NCBI GenBank assembly: GCA_002189035.1 | Contig: NEEC01000008.1 | Location: 2,542,001 to 2,606,000, forward strand | Source of the DNA: Utricularia gibba | Lineage: Eukaryota; Streptophyta; Magnoliopsida; Lamiales; Lentibulariaceae | Direction of reading: 5' to 3' | DNA: 64,000 nt | Shown here: in pieces, positions 59,553-64,000 of the stretch | Layout of the letters: each line of letters starts with the position of its first letter | Numbering within the stretch: the first letter of the stretch is position 1 | Made by a program: the position numbers and the translations under genes | Notes under the pieces: model-generated | Told to the model about the DNA's origin: nothing | The model's database searches: none | What the model saw: the letters and a program-made list of their open reading frames with translations, nothing else

Positions 59553-62500
59553 ATGTTGGGGGTTTTCCTTCGTCACTTCCGGAGCCCCTGTTCTCTGTCA
59601 TACGTGCATTTTGCCACTGCTAGGAAGAGCATCTTTTGTTCTTCCCTCCACCCTCTTGGAGCACTTTCCACAGGCGTCAGTGGAAATAACATGGACGAGA
59701 CGGCCATCGATGTAGGGGCCGGAGGCGGGTATGATGACGGAAAGTTCCCGCAGGGTGGGTTTGTTTGGAAGCGGCCAACTGTGTGGAAAAGCTTTATGTT
59801 GAGAACCAGGCTTTTCTTTGCTATGCCGTGGGCGCGGTTTGAAAAGGGCAGTGTTCTGAAGATGACACTTCGGGGAGAGGTGTTTTTGAGATTTCTCTCT
59901 CAGTCCAAAATCCGAAATATTTTAAGTAATATGTTGAAGTATTCATGATTTGGTACAGATAACTGATCAGTTGAAAACCTTCTCCAGAGTTCTGTCGTTA
60001 CCGCAGATTTGTGAGAATTTTGAGAAAGCAGCTTATGACCCCCGTATAGCTGGAATCTATCTTCATATTGATGAACTGCAATGTGGATGGGGAAAGTTGG
60101 AAGAGATACGCAGGCATGTATTGGATTTTAAGAGATCAGGTCTCTCTCCTCAAGTCCTTAATGGTTGTTGGTAAATTATATAGATGCCGCTGCATGTTTA
60201 CATATTTATAGGTAATATGGAGTTCTTTTTCAAAACATGTTGCATAACATCTCATGAAGTTATGGAATTGATTGAGTAGCCTTTGGCTTTGCTTTTTTGT
60301 TGTTTGTTGTCTGCTGCTTTTCCCAGTATGCGTTTTTTCTTCTGAATGCTGCAATAAATTCCTCCTCATTTATTGTCATGTTTCTCTTGTTTTATTTATG
60401 AGATTTGAATTGGAACTTTTAATCTGCGGACTCTTGTTCTATGCGCAAAGGAAACTTCTGAGAATATGGATGGTTTATGTCAAAATGATCTTCAGGTTAG
60501 TTACATTACTTATGAAGTACAATTTGCAGGTAAGTTTATCATAGGGTATGCCCAGTCTTGTGGGGTTAAGGAATACTACATTGGCAGTGCTTGTGAGGAG
60601 CTTTATGCTCCTCCAAGTGCATATATTGGATTATATGGCATGCACGCTCAGGGATCCTTTCTTGGAGGTCAGATTAAATGCACTATTTTATCATAACTGA
60701 TTACACAGAGACTTATGCTGTAGAGTTTACTTTATAATGATTAAATTGATGGTTCATGATATCCATAGTTAGAGTGGCTGAAACGAACATTTTGTAGGCA
60801 TGCTTGAGAAAATTGGTGTTGAAGCAGAGGTGCAGAGAATAGGTAGATTCAAAACTGCAGCAGATTCATTCACTCGAAAAACAATGTCTGATGAAGGGCG
60901 TGAAACGCTCAGTGTGCTTCTTGATAATATCTACAAAAACTGGATCGACCAAATTTCTTTTGCAAAAGTTATTTTGTTTGCAGCTAGATTTCTAGTATAA
61001 TGACTTCTGGCGAGGCACTTATTGAGTAACGTTCACTTTGTTTTATAGGAAAGAAGAAGACAGAAATCGAGAATTTTCTCAATGAAGGTGCACACCAAGT
61101 TGAGAGAATGAAAGAAGAAGGCTTAATAACTGATATTATATATGATGACGAGGTTTACATTCACTTCCTTTTTGGATAGCATCATAAAATAAGTAAACCT
61201 TCAATCTCCTAGCCTACTGAACCGTCTATGTATAAGGCAATACTACTTTGACTTTCTTTTATTTTTATCCACTCCACATTTCTAATTTATTGGTTTTGAC
61301 GTGAATGAATTTCAGGTAATATCTCTGTTAAAAAAACGATTGGGACGTCCTGAAAGCAAAGGAATTCCTACTGTTGACTACAGGTATTGTGAGTCCAAAT
61401 CAAAGTGATGATTAGTAGAGTGGCAGTCCGCTTTGATGATTAAGTCTCATGCTTTTTTCTGTTCTGTATTGCCTATGATAGCGTTTCGTTTAAAGTTCAT
61501 ATTGTTGACTGCAGATATTGTTCGGATCACGCAGAATTGAAAGTAGTGGCATGTTAGTGCACTTTGATGAACTTGGGAAAAGTCATCATGCTTTTTCTAC
61601 TTCTTTTTCTTTTTTTTTTCTTTGTATGATTTATGCTAGCATTTCATTTCAAAAGAACTTACATAGCATGTTCATGTCATACATAAATTGATAAATGCTC
61701 TGATTTGGTATTGTGGTTGGCAAAAATAATGAAAATGGTTCACTTGGGAAATACGTAGCATGTTCATGTCATACATAAATTGATAATGCTTGTTTTGTGT
61801 ATCATGTGCAGCAAGTACTGCAATGTCAGCCGACGGATGCTAGGCCTGAGTAGCAATGAGCACCAGATAGCTATAATTAGAGCTTCGGGAGGCATTAGGA
61901 GGACACAAGGTCAACTCAGGACCTCCAGCACAGGAATTTTTGCTGATCGTTTCATCGAAAAGATTCGCCATTTAAGAGGTAATATCAGGATTTGTTGATT
62001 AAATGTGAGATAGATTGTGCAACTAGGTGTGTAGGTTGCTGTCTCCAGGATGCCTATTTATTGCTCACTATGTTATGAATCATTTGATCATTGGAATAAA
62101 GAGTTTTTGCAGTGTCAAAAAAGTATAAAGCTGTTATTATACGAATAGATAGCCCTGGAGGAGATGCACTTGCTTCTGATTTGTGAGTGCTACTGATCTT
62201 CTATTGCTTCTTCGTTTTCACATGCTAGTTTGTATGAGGCAAAGAGTTAAAAGAGCGGAAAAAATGCTAAATTCTGTTGCTGTTTCATTAACCAGAGATC
62301 CTTGTGAAGATATACGTATAAACCTCCAGTCACTTACTACGCATGCCAGCATCTCCTAATCCATGCTCTAATTTTCATTCGCCTTGTGATTGTGTTAGTT
62401 TCTATCCTTTTCTAGTGTGTAATCATTTTATTATCACAGAATCTGGAGGGAAATCAAACTTCTGGCTGCCTCTAAGCCAGTAATTGCGTCAATGTCCGAT

Positions 62501-63607
62501 ATAGCAGCCAGTGGGGGCTACTACATTGCAATGGCTGCAGGTGCAATTGTTGCGGAGAAGCTTACTTTAACGGGTTCAATCGGAGTTGTAACAGGTGAAA
62601 CCATGTATGCGTGTGTTGGTTGAAATACTTAGAGCTAATCCATTTCAGAAGCTGTTATTCATCAAGCTTTTATGTCGACACAAGTTCAAAGTTCAGAAAT
62701 TTCTACTGCAGGGAAACTTAACTTGCAGAAGCTTTATGAGTACATCGGCTTCAATAAGGAGATCATCTCAAGGGGGAGATATGCCGAGTTTGCTACATCA
62801 GAGCATCGACCACTGAGGTTTGTAAGTAATTTGCTGATGCTAGATTCATTAAAAAAAATGCACATTTACTTAATAGAATATCTGCTGCTCTGCAATAACG
62901 GCCCTTTTTCTGTTTTTCATTAGATATATACTAATATCATCTCCCAAACTAAAGTAGATTTCATCCAATGTAACTTGGCTTGGGCAGAGCGGATGAAGCT
63001 GAGCTTTTCGCAAAAAAGGCACAGGATATTTATAATCAGTTTCGAAACAAAGCAGCTTTGTCGAGATCAATGACAGTAATGCTATGAAACGTTATACTCA
63101 TCCTTATTGAGGTGGTTGTTTATTTTTCTGTAACTAACAAATGACCCTTGAAGGTGGAAAATATGGAAAAAGTTGCACAAGGCAGGGTTTGGAGTGGTTG
63201 TGATGCTGCTTCACTCGGCCTTGTTGACGCAATTGGTGGGATTTCTCGAGCGGTGGCAATAGCCAAGCAAATGGCCAATATTCCCCAAGATAAACAGGTG
63301 CCTTTTTTATGCATTGAGCTGATCTCTTGCTCCATGAAAAAACTGGTTTTCAAACCATTTTCATATTGAAAACGTTGATCATCAGGTGACGCTAGTTGAA
63401 CTCTCGAGATCGCCCCCAAATCCATTCGATATATTGAGGGCCATTGGAAACACATTGGCGGAAGCAGATGAGATGGTTGGTGAGTTGTTGACACAGGATG
63501 ATGAAATTCAAGCCAGAATAGATGATACTCTGTATCAAAATGTTGATGGTGCTTCAAATACCAAGCCTGCCTTGTCCCTAATAAAAGATTGCCTCAGATG
63601 GCTTTGA
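59553..63607 (+). CDS. SPPA: SPPA: plastid signal peptide peptidase / protease IV
   Basis: Thirteen exons, 59553-59879, 59959-60139, 60530-60667, 60798-60967, 61049-61152, 61316-61383, 61812-61978, 62113-62182, 62440-62594, 62712-62817, 62988-63075, 63154-63297 and 63386-63607; about 646 residues. SPPA is a light-induced thylakoid serine protease. Tandem S49 domains are visible. The first holds the probable catalytic Lys in [13 protein letters not shown]. The second holds [15 protein letters not shown] and the Ser nucleophile in [16 protein letters not shown], then [10 protein letters not shown] and [19 protein letters not shown]. The start [13 protein letters not shown] gives a transit-like N-terminus. 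All joins keep phase except exon 4 to 5. There AAAA/GTTATT gives phase 0 but exon 5 (GGAAAG as [10 protein letters not shown]) needs one more base, as if one G is missing at 60968. Confidence 0.9.
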
Positions 63608-64000
63608 TCAGTAACTGTACCCAGCCTCGTATATTTGCTGAACCCGTTTGGAATTTCATTGAACTTTCGCAGACTGCAATGTGCATAAACATTGCTAAAC
63701 GATCATGAGTTCGGATTAAATCGGATTCCTGTATTTAAAGACACTGCACTACACTGCAGAAACATTGCTGTCATTTAGAAATGATGAGCATTACTTGGAA
63801 CTCCTTTGAGATTGAATCTTTGAAGAGCCTGGAGAAATGACTAGGAGTGCTTTAAACAGTTAGAAAATGCAGTGATGTATGGTTGGTATACAGGAAATGT
63901 TGGATATGTGTTCACTGAAGCACACAAGACTGGCTACCACCATTTTGGTGGTTGCCACCGCCGCTGAGGAGTTGTGTGAATTCTTGATCGGTAGTCGTGA
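63608..64000. other. SPPA 3' region to window end
   Basis: Probable 3' UTR and downstream spacer. No further gene is seen before the edge. Confidence 0.4.

Overview
The window is nuclear DNA of a flowering plant, most likely a eudicot. Genes are rich in introns with GT-AG boundaries. Coding exons are separated by AT-rich spacers with MITE-like elements and one decayed copia fragment. Every recognisable product belongs to a plant family, and plastid proteins are frequent. I saw no prokaryotic operons, CRISPR array, rRNA or tRNA genes. Exon models were built by reading splice sites and checking reading phase by hand. They are not backed by transcripts. Family assignments come from remembered features of the families, not from a search.

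Layout, left to right: the 5' end of an AGO10/PINHEAD-type Argonaute (-); LESV, a starch-binding plastid protein (-); a 3-ketoacyl-CoA synthase (-); decayed coding-like fragments; an EYA-type HAD phosphatase (-); an orphan snRNA-type promoter (-); a DUF688-like gene (+); two tandem TBL/DUF231 O-acetyltransferase genes (+); a MIR390-type hairpin (+); a conserved membrane protein with nine coding exons (+); a type 1 nsLTP (+); a small 107-residue protein (-); FAX3, a plastid fatty-acid exporter (+); an LEA_2/NHL protein (-); FMN hydrolase/riboflavin kinase (-); NYC1 chlorophyll b reductase (+); CDC48C, an AAA ATPase (-); a DUF3119-type plastid gene (+); a copia relic (-); a CYP78A cytochrome P450 (+); a phytocystatin with a legumain-inhibitor extension (+); a gene with a C-terminal FPVL-GSP motif (+); a DUF716/TMEM45 membrane protein (-); and SPPA, the plastid protease IV (+).

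The genes do not form a cluster with one job. LESV, FAX3, NYC1, the DUF3119 gene and SPPA act in the plastid, on starch, fatty-acid export, chlorophyll b turnover and thylakoid proteins. KCS, nsLTP and the TBL pair act on cuticle, lipids or cell wall. AGO10, MIR390 and CYP78A are developmental regulators. CDC48C and the DUF3119 gene are divergent, with 384 bp between their start codons. FHY and NYC1 are also divergent, about 0.9 kb apart.

The most notable point is a MIR390 hairpin. Its miRNA differs from the conserved sequence at position 8, and the star strand carries a matching change. Others are a pattern of single missing bases breaking otherwise good gene models, which probably reflects assembly indels, an orphan USE plus TATA promoter, and a hydrophobic tail encoded by LESV intron 1.
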